Notes under the pieces: model-generated | Databases searched by the model: none | What the model was told of the DNA's origin: nothing | What the model saw: the letters and a program-made list of their open reading frames with translations, nothing else | DNA from: Ectobius pallidus | Taxonomy: Eukaryota > Arthropoda > Insecta > Blattodea > Ectobiidae | Assembly: GCA_964059195.1 (NCBI GenBank) | Contig: CAXKWD010000007.1 | Coordinates: 22,455,023-22,519,022 of the forward strand | DNA length: 64,000 bases | Direction of reading: 5' to 3' | In this document: positions 30,715-42,130 of the stretch, piece by piece | Layout of the letters: each line of letters starts with the position of its first letter | Position numbering within the stretch: position 1 is the stretch's first letter | Translations under genes and position numbers: made by a program

Positions 30715-33130
30715 TCACATACAGCCAACCAGGCTAAAATAATCAACAAATATACTAACGTTAAGAGGAAACTTCTAAAAACTCTAGCGAACATAAAATT
30801 CAACAAAACATGTAGGGAACTACAACTTACTCCAAAATACATCAACATACGTTCGAAATCCTCAAATGAAACAGCAAAATGAACAGTTACAAAGGCTAAA
30901 AAACTCTGGCTATCGAACGAAATAAAATTTCTACACAAGAAAAGAAATTTTTTAAATATTCAAGCATATAAATTACACCTAGAAGCTACTTCCTACTTCA
31001 AACACGAATGGGCCAATATCAATAATAACATACAACTTAAACTGGAGAAAGAAATCGAAAATAAATACAACACCATAAACAAGAAAATTGAAAAACTAAA
31101 ACAAGAGAAAGAAGGTAGACAAGAACCTACACAGAATAACACGAAAACCATTAAATTCTCACCTAGAGTGCTTAACCTTTCCAACATAGAACTAAGTAAA
31201 GAGGAAATGAATGTTCTACAATTAGGTCAAAAACATAATCTACCACACAAAAAAGAGCAACAAATATTCAATAACATAGTTGACGCTGAAACCGCCATAA
31301 CTGCAATCCCCCCTAACCTGCAAATGGAAGTTAGGAATAAAATTGCAAAAACTATAAAGGGCATCTATTCCGAGGAACACAAACAACCACCAAATACTAA
31401 AAATAACACACGAACTCTAAAAAATTTGAACAAAAAACTTCAAGACAATAACGTCATAAATACAAAAGCTGATAAGGGAAACACAATCGTCCTCCTTAAT
31501 AAAAATGATTATGTTGAGAAAACAATGAATTTCATTAATGAAAACCACATTGTAGAAGTAAATACGGATCCAACAGAAAAATTTCAACGGGCCATAAAAA
31601 ATACTATAAAAAACTCAGACCTCATTCTTAGTGAATCGGACATGAAATATAATATCAACATGAACCCTAAAGCCCAAATAAAAACTCATAAACAAGATAA
31701 TCCTATTAGACCAGTAGTCAATTTCACTAAAGCACCAACTTACAAAATCTCAAAATTATTAGCCAAAATGCTTAAACAAAAACTTAATCTACACAATAAA
31801 TTCATTGTAAAAAAATTCAGTAGATCTAATCCACAACATTAGACATATCAATCTGGAAAAAGATGATATCCTCATTTCCTTGGATATAAAAAATTTGTAC
31901 ACTAATATACCAATAGAAGACACTATACATATCATAGGACAATCCCTAGCCCGTAAAAATGAAAACCCCCTAGTCATTGAACAAATAACAAACCTAACTT
32001 CGACAATTCTAAAGCAAAACTATTTCAAATTCCACGACAAAATATTTATACAAAACAAAGGTATAGCTATGGGTTCCCCACTTTCAGGCATCCTGGCCGA
32101 AATCTTCTTACAGCACATTGAAGAGAAACATATAGCAAATATATTAACTAAATACAACATAAAAGTTTACAGAAGATTTGTTGATGACATTCTTATTATA
32201 TGTAAGAACAATAATAAAGAAAAAATTCTTGAAGAATTCAACAAACTAAACACACACTTGACCTTTACATCAGAAAAAGAGGAAAACAACACTTTGAACT
32301 ACCTTGACATCAACATAACTAGAAGCAATAACAAGCTTAACTTCAATATCTACAGAAAGCCAACTTTCACAGAAACGGTAATTAATAATAGCTCTAATCA
32401 CCCTTTCACACAAAAAATGGCAGCGTTTAACAGCATGATCTACAGACTTCTCAATATCCCAATGAAAAAACAACATTATAACGAAGAACTAAACACAATA
32501 ATACAGATTGCAACCAATAACGGATATAAGAAGGATACTATCATCAAATTGCTTAAAAAACAAAAAAAGAACTTATACAACAAAAAACACAATAATACTA
32601 CATTATCCCCCATAAAACAAGGAAAGAACGCCAATAACAAATTCGTAACTTTCAATTATACAGATAAACGTGTACATAGAATAACAAAGCATTTACAACA
32701 GAATAATCTAAAAGTAGCATTCAAAACTAACAATAGACTAAAAGATATTTTACATAGCACGGACAATAATAACGCCACCAACGAAAAGTTTAATGAGAAT
32801 GGCATATATAAATTAAAATGTACTAGCTGTAACAAGGTTTACATAGGGCAGACAGGCCGTAAATTCAAAACCAGATATCGGGAACACACCCAAGATTTTA
32901 AAAACAACAGACAAAAATCAGCTTATGCCAAACACTTAATTACAGAAAAACACCAACATAACAATATTGAAAACACAATGGAAATTTTACACAAACAAAA
33001 CAAAGGACATAGACTAAATACTCTGGAACAACTCGATATATATAAACACAAGGACATAATACTAAACGAAGACCAAATTGAATACAACCCACTATTCCAA
33101 ATCTCTTACGAACACACCCACCCTCCATAA
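30700..33130 (+). pseudogene. Penelope-like RT/GIY-YIG gene, near full length, one stop and one frameshift
   Basis: The frame from ATG 30700 runs to 31842 with a single TGA at 30880-30882. A one-base excess in the A7 run at 31809-31815 then shifts to the frame that ends at 33130. Together about 810 codons, close to the usual Penelope-like protein length. The N-terminal part is Lys-rich and coil-like. The RT follows, with FVDD near codons 100-103 of the second frame, then GIY-YIG with GIYKLKC near codon 308 and VYIGQTGRKFKTRYREH near 319. Penelope-like RTs are telomerase-related. This copy needs only two small changes from its ancestor, so it is young but inactive as it stands. Confidence 0.92.
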
Positions 33131-33275
33131 ATATCAGCACCTTACACCACAATCAGTTACTTCATAGTCAAGTTCCGGCACCACAACATAAGGTTAGTAA
33201 TAGTCCATACACAATTTAAAAACATTATAAATACTAGTTACCTCTTACGTTAGTTTTTACTCTGATTTTTAGGAA

Positions 33276-33303
33276 CTGAGGATGGCGTAACTTTGCGCCG
33301 AAA
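33276..33303 (+). ncRNA. Hammerhead-like hairpin core in the + strand Penelope copy
   Basis: CTGAGGA, one unpaired T, stem GGCG/CGCC around an 8-nt loop, then GAAA. This is the order of the hammerhead core (CUGANGA, stem II, GAAA). The G-C closing pair normally directly after GA is displaced by the extra T. I could not find convincing stems I and III or a cleavage site. Confidence 0.35.
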
Positions 33304-33788
33304 TGCATATTCAATTTTAAACAACCTACAACACGATTCTACAAGAAAAATTTTACCAAACATTCAAGAAAGAACACTACAACACTGAAGATTTTAACAT
33401 CACCGTTTTAACCATGGTGTAAAGACTCCCGGCAGTGGGGCAATCCATTTTATGCATTTTTACTACATAGACTTGTGTAATTTGTGAAAAAGTTTTAATC
33501 TGTATATATATTTTTAATTATCTTTTTACAAACTAATCAAGAAAAGAACTATCTACAACACTCAAGATTTTGACATCACCGTTTTATACATGGTGTAAAG
33601 ACTCCCGGCAGTAGGGAAATCCATTTTCTGCACATTTTAGTATTTTACTACATTGACATGTGTAATTTCTGATAAAAATTTTAATCTGTACATATATTTT
33701 TAATGATCTTTTTTAGTGTTTTTTAGTGTTCTATACATGAATATCACAGTGTGTTGTATGTTTATTTTAATATCAGAGGGAATAAGGA

Positions 33789-33847
33789 GGTAGATAAATA
33801 CTACTCAAAATAATTCTCCCTCTGCGGTAAATATGAAATTTATTAAT
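33789..33847 (+). repeat. 59-bp direct repeat, 3' copy
   Basis: Identical to 30656-30714 and directly followed by the right flanking octamer GAAATAAC. Confidence 0.85.
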
Positions 33848-34161
33848 GAAATAACGTTTCAGCAGAATCGCTCGTATGGTATTTTATGTAGTGACTTTAA
33901 TATACGATTTTAATGCAGTCCAATAATATAACGTGGTGACGGTATTGTGTAACAATTAATTACACATCATAAGCGTTTGGTTATCAAATAAGTCATCAAA
34001 TATGAATATTATACATAATATAGGCTCATTATTTTTACACTGGATGACTAATTTTAAGCATAAAGAAGAGTCTTAGCAGAACATGTTTCACAATTTCGTG
34101 TTAAACGTAAGAGAGGTAAGGCATCTAAAAGTGGAGAAAACTATAGGCCTAATTTTAAACG

Positions 34162-35703
34162 TAGGGTTACTGTACCGGTAGTTGACCATGCACCTATAGT
34201 TGACCAAATCAGTATATAATAAGGCAGTGTTTTGTTGTGCTAAACCAAAGAGTATAAAATTATATGTCATTTGAAAGAGTAGGGATTGCCACACCAAATA
34301 CTATTATCAGGTACTGAATCTACTGAATGGTTGCCATTCTTTAGCATTGTTTTCTGGTGGTGCAACATGGCTTGCTTCAGATGTTAATAGAGAAGGTAAG
34401 CTGAGCATTTTTCTATTATTCTTGTACAGCCATACTGATTAATGACATATTCATTTCTTTTGTAATTCATATGATTTAAATGCACATTACTTAATGCTAA
34501 TGACTTATTGCTAACAACCAGTTTTTGATTGTTAAGGCAAGAAAAGGCTGGACAACTACTGAAACACCAAAATGGCCGGGTATCTAGTAGTTGACCGCTA
34601 GCGGTCAACAAATGGAATCCCTTACTCTCGTAGTTGACCAGCACCTTACAAGTGATATTTATGGTCCAACATAAGAAAAACTGCAAGGAAATATGGCATA
34701 CCAAATTCTTCATTCCTAATTAAACTAAAATGTACTGTTCCATTAAAAATTTAGGAAAATTTACTTGTTTCTTGGGATATTTCCTTGTGCAAAAGAAGTG
34801 CCTGGCAATAAAAAGGCACACAATGTTTGAAACTGTAAAACAAGATTTTAAAGATAAATGCAAATATAAAAATTCCTTTTAAAAACAACAAACCAGATAG
34901 ACGTTGATTAGAATCGTTCATGACATGGCGTCCAATAATGTCAGAAAGGTATTTAGAAGATATTCATACAGCTTGAGCAGATGTGGAAGAAATAGAAACT
35001 GGTTCAATGAATTGCATGCTTATGTAAAAGAAGAGAATGTACTGGATATTTTGAAAGATCCTTCAAGAATGTTTAATGTGAACGAGTTAGGCTTTCAAAC
35101 TTGCCCCAAAAGTGGAAAAAAGAAGGGGGGAAGTTTCCTATTCAGGACATGAAGGCCCTTAAATTTCTAAGGAATTGGTAGATCAAAAAATGGGTAGATA
35201 ACAGGTGCTATTTATTATGAATTGCCTATATTGCAAATGTGTTGATTTCATGGGTGGAGATTTAGCAAATTATGTTTCCAATCCTTCTAAGCGAATGGCT
35301 GTAAGGCACATGTTACATACAATGTGTTTAAACTTTATTCTGAGAATGACATTATACAGTCTGCTTTATTGCCAAATGCAACACGTATTCTGCAACCTGC
35401 AAACATATCAGTTTCATATAATATATTTTCCAACAAAATTCATATATATAATTTGTGCAAGCGGTGGTCAAGAACTGGGTAGTAGTGGTCAACTACAGGT
35501 ACATCACAACAAATTATTTTTGAACTGAGATAAGTAGTACACCAATTGTTTAATATTGAAAACTTTTATATGCATTTTGTAAAGCAGCTTTCAAACTTTC
35601 TTTTACATAATTTACTTATTCAGTTCTTGCAGTATTGTGTATTATAGTCTTTATCAAAGAAATAAAACGCCTTAAATGGTCAACTACTGGTACAGTAACC
35701 CTA
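34162..35703. mobile_element. Pogo/jerky-type DNA transposon, decayed
   Basis: TA at 34162-34163 and 35702-35703 enclose 34164-35701. Inverted ends: GGGTTACTGTACCGGTAGTT and, reversed from the right, GGGTTACTGTACCAGTAGTT. GTTGACC words recur inside (about 34200, 34590, 34640, 35488), a repeated subterminal motif. The interior holds a transposase fragment. Confidence 0.85.
34904..35152 (+). pseudogene. Pogo/jerky-type DDE transposase fragment
   Basis: Reads RNRNWFNELHAYVKEENVLD, then RMFNVNELGFQTCPKSGKKKG. This matches the first DDE block of jerky/pogo transposases (WFxxVxxYL..., RIFNADESGFxLCPKxGKVL), where the expected FNADESGF appears here as FNVNELGF. The catalytic Asp is replaced by Asn and the Glu-Ser by Glu-Leu. 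The remainder of the DDE domain is missing. Confidence 0.75.
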
Positions 35704-35704
35704 T

Positions 35705-36040
35705 TTAATACGTTTTGTGAAAAGTTCGCTCAACTTTCAGTCCATGAAATTGACAACAGAGCCGAGCGCCCAAGAAATAGCGCGCGGGTAGTATGTACCC
35801 TTTAATGTGCCCCCACACAGTTTCTATTAGGTTTAAGTTGCTGTGATTTGGAGGCAGTGTTTTGACGAGTCGTCCAGACTTCCTAGCAGGATTATCGATT
35901 ACATATTTAATGTCACTAGGCCTACTATCAAAAAATGTTTGGGCCTTATTTTCGATTTTGGCTTTAACTTCATTTCTACAAAATGGGACATTCTGTGACA
36001 TCAGGTCTTTGCATATTACTATGTTTTCTCAGCACTCCTT
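35705..36040 (-). pseudogene. Tc1/IS630-type transposase fragment
   Basis: The - strand frame contains RLVKTLPPNHSNLNLIETVW, then GHIKGYI, corresponding to the LPPYHPDLNPIExxWxxxK block around the third catalytic residue. The rest is absent. It abuts the pogo-like element on one side and a MITE on the other. Confidence 0.8.
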
Positions 36041-36047
36041 AATAGCT

Positions 36048-36412
36048 TAGAGTACGATTACTTCCACAAAGTCTCTGGCCTTGAAGACTTACCCAGCCAG
36101 CGAGCTTCTAATTACGTCTCGTTACCAGCTTGAGTAGACTTGCATGCGCATAAGATCACTTTGCTAATGTTGAGCACAGAGTGAAGATCACCAGCACGTT
36201 GCCAGTCATAGAAAATACTATAATATGAGTAGTTGAGTGGAGGGATAATGCTGGAGCAAGACAGAGACAGACAACACGTGGAGTGAGATAGAAGAGCTGA
36301 GCCAATCAGGGTGCAGCTACCTCCCCTAGACAAGAACTCTAGGAACGGTGACACTCGCTCCTGAGGTATATACGTAAAACCCCAGAGACTTTGTGGAAGT
36401 AATCGTACTCTA
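36048..36412. mobile_element. MITE with GAGTACGATTACTTCC ends, TA duplications
   Basis: Element 36050-36410 (361 bp) is bounded by TA. GAGTACGATTACTTCCACAA at the left is repeated exactly in inverted form at the right, and pairing continues through AGTCTCTGG. Tc1/mariner-type non-autonomous element. Confidence 0.87.
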
Positions 36413-36829
36413 CCTCTACATTGCTTCTTTATTTCATATAGCTACATTATCACTGTCCATACAATACATATCTGTGGAGGCCGCCATGTTTATTAACGAC
36501 AAACATGCAAACAGATGACTGTTCACAAGTTCAACAAAAGAAAACAAAAACCCAGAAAGGGTAGGTATGGGAATCTATTCTATATTAAGTAATAATAATA
36601 TAAAATTATTTAATTTAATTCAACAAACAAGTTAAATTATTACTTTATGTTCATGGCACTATATATCATAATATACTTGGGTCTCCAGCCAGTCATACCC
36701 TAAGTAATTATGTCACAGGTACTATATTTCATAACAGTTGTTTATATGAAGGTTCTTGGGTATTGGCGGAGGCAATTCATTGTCTGATTTTCTTGATGCA
36801 CTAGGCATCATTCATCAGAAGACTTCCTA
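36413..36829. other. Stretch without recognised genes
   Basis: No ORF or paired repeat seen. Confidence 0.35.
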
Positions 36830-37330
36830 AGTGTCTGAACTGATCAAGATTTTCCAGTCCTCAATTTCCCATGATGATTCTTCCCTTTGCGATATTCTCA
36901 TCACTTTATACTTTTCTAGATTGATTTCCATTCCATAGTTGCTCCCTGTTTCCATTAGCATGTCCAACATGTTTTGCAGAGTTTCTTTTTTCTTTGCAAG
37001 TAACACCAGTTCGCATATTGTGTGATGTTGATGACTCGTCTTCCTATCCTGAAATCTTCAATTCCTTCCAAACCATACTCTACCAACCGCTTTCCATGCA
37101 GATTGTATAGGATACATGATATACATCATTGTCGCACTCCTATCTTCAAACTTTTGTCTCTCCATGATATTGTAGGTACTAGATGAAAATTAATCATCTC
37201 TCCCAGTTAGTGCCAACTTCCTAGCAGGATTTCGATTAGATTTTTCCATTGAACTCAATTGAAAAGCTTTTTTCTAGTTGATAAAGCAAGCACATCCTTG
37301 ATTACTAGAGTTCTCTCTGCAATAATCCTT
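36830..37330 (-). pseudogene. RTE-type reverse transcriptase fragment
   Basis: Read on the - strand in shifting frames: NLHGKRLVEYGLEGIEDFRI, then GRRVINI, and near the left end MLMETGSNYGMEINLEKYKV followed by MRIS. These are characteristic of the RTE-clade RT palm and thumb. The FADD catalytic motif region is degraded (ITQYANWCYL in its place). Confidence 0.75.
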
Positions 37331-37619
37331 AGCATTTTGCTAATTTGATACTTTTCTTCTATATTTAAAAGAAAATGATTAACATTAATTTGAAGGTTAA
37401 TATATCACAAGATTCATTATTATTGCATCACAAAATGAGTATATAGTGTTTGGAATTCAAGATTACTTGAAGTAATGGTTATAATCACATAAAACTACAC
37501 TTCCTGATTCATGTTCTGTTTTCCTTCTTCTGTAACTAGAGCAGACAGATGTGTGTCCTTTATAATTCTCAACAAATAATTCATGTATATTTTGGTGTAT
37601 AACATATCTGTGTTGCTGT

Positions 37620-40600
37620 CGTTAAATGTGTAATCTCTTGATGGGAAGACCTAATCCTCAGGGCCAGCAAGCATGTAATGTGAGTGGGAAAATGTAGCAA
37701 TAAAAGTTGTGGAACCCAAAAAGTCTTGGGGCCATGATTAGAGGCACCTGGAAAGACTTCTTATCTGGGTAGTTACAACAGATGTGACAATACAGATGAA
37801 AGTGGCAGTGACAACTCTATGGAAAAACGACAGAGGCAGTTACAGGGACCCATCAAGCAGGTCAAATCGGGGACATCTTTAACAATTAACTTTGTGACAC
37901 CCAGGAAAACCTCTCACCTGGGCCACACAAGTAACATTGATGCTGAATAACACTATGCACCCAGCCATGTTACAACTGAAGTGGCATGATAATGAGGGTA
38001 GTGATAACTATCGGAAGATATATCCTCAGGGCCCAGCAAGCAGGTCACATCAGGGAAATGTTTAACAATAATCTTGAAAGCACCCCCGGAAAATCTCTCA
38101 TTTGCACAATGCAAGCTAGTCACATTGAGGCTGAATAAGACTCTATGATTACAACACATTGGTGTTATATAAGAGATGACATGATGACGTGTATGATAAT
38201 AAACACTGGATGAACCATCTTCAGGGACCAGTAAGCAAGTCACATCGGGGACATGTTTAATAAACTTTGCGACACCCGGAAAGATCTCACATCTGGACCG
38301 CAAAAGATAGCCAGAATGAAGCAAGACTACGTACCCTGTGTTGTTACAACTGAGATGGCAAGATGATGTGGATGGTAATAAATACTGGAAGAACTATCTT
38401 CAGGGCACAGCAAGCAAGTCACATCGGGGACATGTTTAACAAACTTTGCGACACCCGGGAAGATCTCGCACCTGGACCACACAAGATAACCAGTATGAAG
38501 CTGTATAAGACTACATACCCTGTGATGTTACAAATGAGATGACATGATGAGTATGATAATAAACACTGGACGAACCATCTTCAGGGACCAGTAAGCAAGT
38601 CACATCGGGGACATGTTTAATAAACTTTGCGACACCCGGAAAGATCTCACATCTGGACCACACAAGATAGTATAAGTATGAAGCTGTATAAGACTACATA
38701 CCCTGTGATGTTAGAAATGAGATGACATGATGACGTGTATGATAATAAACACTGGATGAACCATCTTCAGGGACCAGAAAGCAAGTCACATCGGGGACAT
38801 GTTTAATAAACTTTGCGACACCCGGAAAGATCTCACATCTGGACCACACAAGATAGCCAGAATGAAACAAGACTACGTACCCTGTGTTGTTACAACTGAG
38901 ATGGCAAGATGATGTGGATGGTAATAAATACTGGAAGAACTATCTTGAGGGCCCAGCAAGCAAGTCACATCGGGGACATGCTTAACAAACTTTGCGACAC
39001 CCGGGAAGATCTCACATCTGGACCAAACAAGATAGCCAGAATGAAGCAAGACTACATACCATGTGATGTTACAACTGAGATGGCATGATGATGTGGATAA
39101 TAATAAATACTGAAAGAACTATCTTAAGGGCCCAGCATGCAAGTCACATCGGGGACATGTTTAACAAACTTTGCGACACCCGGGAAGATCTCACATCTGG
39201 ACCAAACAAGATAGCCAGAATGAAGCAAGACTACATACCATGTGATGTTACAACTGAGATGGCATGATGATGTGGATAATAATAAATACTGAAAGAACTA
39301 TCTTAAGGGCCCAGCATGCAAGTCACATCGGGGACATGTTTAACAAACTTTGCGACACCCGGAAAGATCTCACATCTGGACCACACAAGATAGCCAGTAT
39401 GAAGCTGTATAAGACTACATACCCTGTGATGTTACAACTGAGATGACATGATGACGAGTATGATAATAAACACTGGATGAACCATCTTCAGGGACCAGTA
39501 AGCAAGTCACATCGGGGACATGTTTAACCCTTTCACTGCTGAGATATTGGCAAGCTGACATACCCTCCTTGCTGAGATATTTTCACTGTCACTCGGCGCT
39601 AAATCCGAAAAATAAGAAGGCAGTTTTAAAATACGCCAGAACTTCGTCATAACGTTAGAAATGTTTTTCCTTGCTCGTGAAAGCAATGACTGTGTTGAAA
39701 TTGAACATACCATGGCCTTGACGTGATTCCCCACTTGTCATATGACTCGTGAGTTCAATGGCTTCTTCAGACATCACAACATTGTGCAAGGCCTCATATT
39801 TTCGTCTACAGATTGCACCACAGGGCAAGGAAAGCATTGAAAATAATTTCTATCTAACCCCAAGAGATGGCAGGACACTATCCTTTCGTTGAAACCAGGT
39901 TAAAGAATTCTATTCTACGAGCAATTATCTTATTCGTAGCACTGACTTTGCGGCAACATTGTGCATGGCCTCACTTTTTTGTCCACAAATTGCACCACAG
40001 AGCAGGGAAAGCAATGAAATTAAGTTCTATCTAACCCCAATAGATGGCAGGACACTATCCTTTCGTTAAAACCGTGTTAAAAAATTCCATGCCTTGTGGA
40101 ATCGTCTCGTTCATAGCACCCACTTCGCGGGCGGAACAGTTCCGTCAATAGCACACGTAGGTGCCATTTTCCACGCCGTCACAGTTCCGTCGTTAGCAGT
40201 GAAAGGGTTAATAAACTTTGCGACACCCGGAAAGATCTCACATCTGGACCAATCAAGATAGCCAGTATGAAGCTGTATAAGACTACATACCCTGTGATGT
40301 TAGAAATGAGACCACATGATAATAAACACTGGATGAACCATCTTCAGGGACCAGAAAGCAAGTCACATCGTTGACATGTTTAATAAACTTTGCGACACCC
40401 GGAAAGATCTCACATCTGGACCACACAAGATAGCCAGAATGAAACCAGACTACGTACCCTGTGTTGTTACAACTGAGATGGCAAGATGATGTGGATGGTA
40501 ATAAATACTGGAAGAACTATCTTGAGGGCCCAGCAAGCAAGTCACATCGGGGACATGCTTAACAAACTTTGCGACACCCGGGAAGATCTCACATCTGGAC

Positions 40601-42130
40601 CAAACAAGATAGCCAGAATGAAGCAAGACTACATACCATGTGATGTTACAACTGAGATGGCATGATGATGTGGATAATAATAAATACTGAAAGAACTATC
40701 TTAAGGGCCCAGCATGCAAGTCACATCGGGGACATGTTTAACAAACTTTGCGACACCTGGGAAGATCTCACATCTGGACCACACAAGATAGCCAGTATGA
40801 AGCTGTATAAGACTACATACCCTGTGATGTTACAATCGAGATGACATGATGACGTGTATGATAATAAACACTGGATGAACTATCTTCAGGGACCAGTAAG
40901 CAAGTCACATCGGGGACATGTTTAATAAACTTTGCGACACCCAGAAAGATCTCACATCTGGACCACACAAGATAGCCAGAATGAAGCAAGACTACGTACC
41001 CTGTGTTGTTACAACTGAGATGGCACGATGATGTGGATGGTAATAAATACTGGAAGAACTATCTTCAGGGCCCAGCGAGCAAGTCACATCAGGGACATGT
41101 TTAACAAACTTTGCAACACCCGGGAAGATCTCACATCTGGACCAAAGAAGATAGCCAGAATGAAGCAAGACTACGTACCCTGTGTTGTTACAACTGAGAT
41201 GGCACGATGCTGTGGATGGTAATAAATACTGGAAGAACTATCTTCAGGGTCCAGCATGCAAGTCACATCGGGGACATGTTTAACAAACTTTGCGACACCC
41301 GGGAAGATCTCGCATCTGGACCACACAAGATAGCCAGTATGAAGCTGTATAAGACTACATACCCTGTGATGTTACAAATGAGATGACATGATGACGAGTA
41401 TGATAATAAACACTGGATGAACCATCTTCAGGGACCAGTAAGCAAGTCACATCGGGGACATGTTTAATAAACTTTGCGACACCCGGAAAGATCTCACATC
41501 TGGACCACACAAGATAGCCAGAATGAAACAAGACTACGTACACTGTGTTGTTACAACTGAGATGGCAAGATGATGTGGATGGTAATAAATACTGGAAGAA
41601 CTATCTTGAGGACCCAGCAAGCAAGTCACATCGGGGACATGCTTAACAAACTTTGCGACACCCGGGAAGATCTCACATCTGGACCAAAGAAGATAGCCAG
41701 AATGAAGCAAGACTACATACCATGTGATGTTACAACTGAGATGGCATGATGATGTGGATAATAATAAATACTGAAAGAACTATCTTAAGGGCCCAGCATG
41801 CAAGTCACATCGGGGACATGTTTAACAAACTTTGCGACACCTGGGAAGATCTCACATCTGGACCACACAAGATAGCCAGTATGAAGCTGTATAAGACTGC
41901 ATACCCTGTGATGTTACAACTGAGATGACATGATGACGTGTATGATAATAAACACTGGATGAACTATCTTCAAGGTCCAGTAAGCAAGTCACATCGGGGA
42001 CGTGCTTAATAAACTTTGTGACACCTGGGAAGATCTCGCATCTGGGTCATGCAAGATAGTCAGATTGAGGCTAAGTAAGACTATATACTGCATGATTACA
42101 ACACATTGGTGTTATATCTGAGATGACAAT
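37620..42130 (+). repeat. 179-bp satellite array, main block
   Basis: About 20 monomers, for example from 39085 to 39264 exactly 179 bp. A typical monomer contains AAGTCACATCGGGGACATGT, then TTTGCGACACCCGGGAAGATCT and CATCTGGACC. The first units (37620-38000) are strongly diverged, as expected at an array edge. Two variants alternate: type A (GTGGATGGTAATAAATACTG) and type B (TGTATGATAATAAACACTGG). In 40310-41940 the order is B-A-A repeated, giving a trimer of about 540 bp. A piggyBac-type MITE interrupts it at 39534-40211. No conserved ORF. Confidence 0.9.
39534..40211. mobile_element. piggyBac-type MITE in the satellite
   Basis: TTAA at 39534-39537 and 40208-40211 encloses 39538-40207. Left end CCCTTTCACTGCT and right end AGCAGTGAAAGGG are exact 13-bp inverted repeats. 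TTAA plus CCC...GGG ends are diagnostic of piggyBac-class transposition. The interior contains an internal duplication (near 39780-39850 and 39955-40020). The satellite monomer reads through cleanly once the element is removed. Confidence 0.9.

Larger units (their letters stand above)
28097..33855. mobile_element. Penelope-like composite: inverted 5'-truncated copy plus near full-length copy
   Basis: GAAATAAC at 28097-28104 and 33848-33855 bracket the whole structure. The left arm (28105-30656, - strand copy) is the reverse complement of the right arm (31258-33809, + strand copy). The arms are 2,552 bp long, with at least one difference (G at 28256 against A at 33658). The 601-bp spacer (30657-31257) holds the N-terminal coding part of the + copy. 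A 59-bp direct repeat (30656-30714 and 33789-33847) starts and ends the + copy, like a terminal repeat extension. A full copy preceded by an inverted truncated one is a known arrangement for Penelope elements. Confidence 0.88.

Noticed and set aside
29438..32476. ORFs antisense to the Penelope frames, present as mirrored pairs
   Set aside because: They simply mirror the palindrome and lie opposite the RT coding sequence.
28105..33809. Palindrome as a pure assembly artefact
   Set aside because: One base difference between arms, a unique 601-bp spacer and flanking octamers argue for real DNA, though long reads would be needed to be certain.
39085..41928. Several near-identical 60-codon ORFs starting MMMWIIINTERT
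   Set aside because: They are frames of the 179-bp satellite monomer, whose length is not a multiple of three, so no long protein results; no sign of coding selection.
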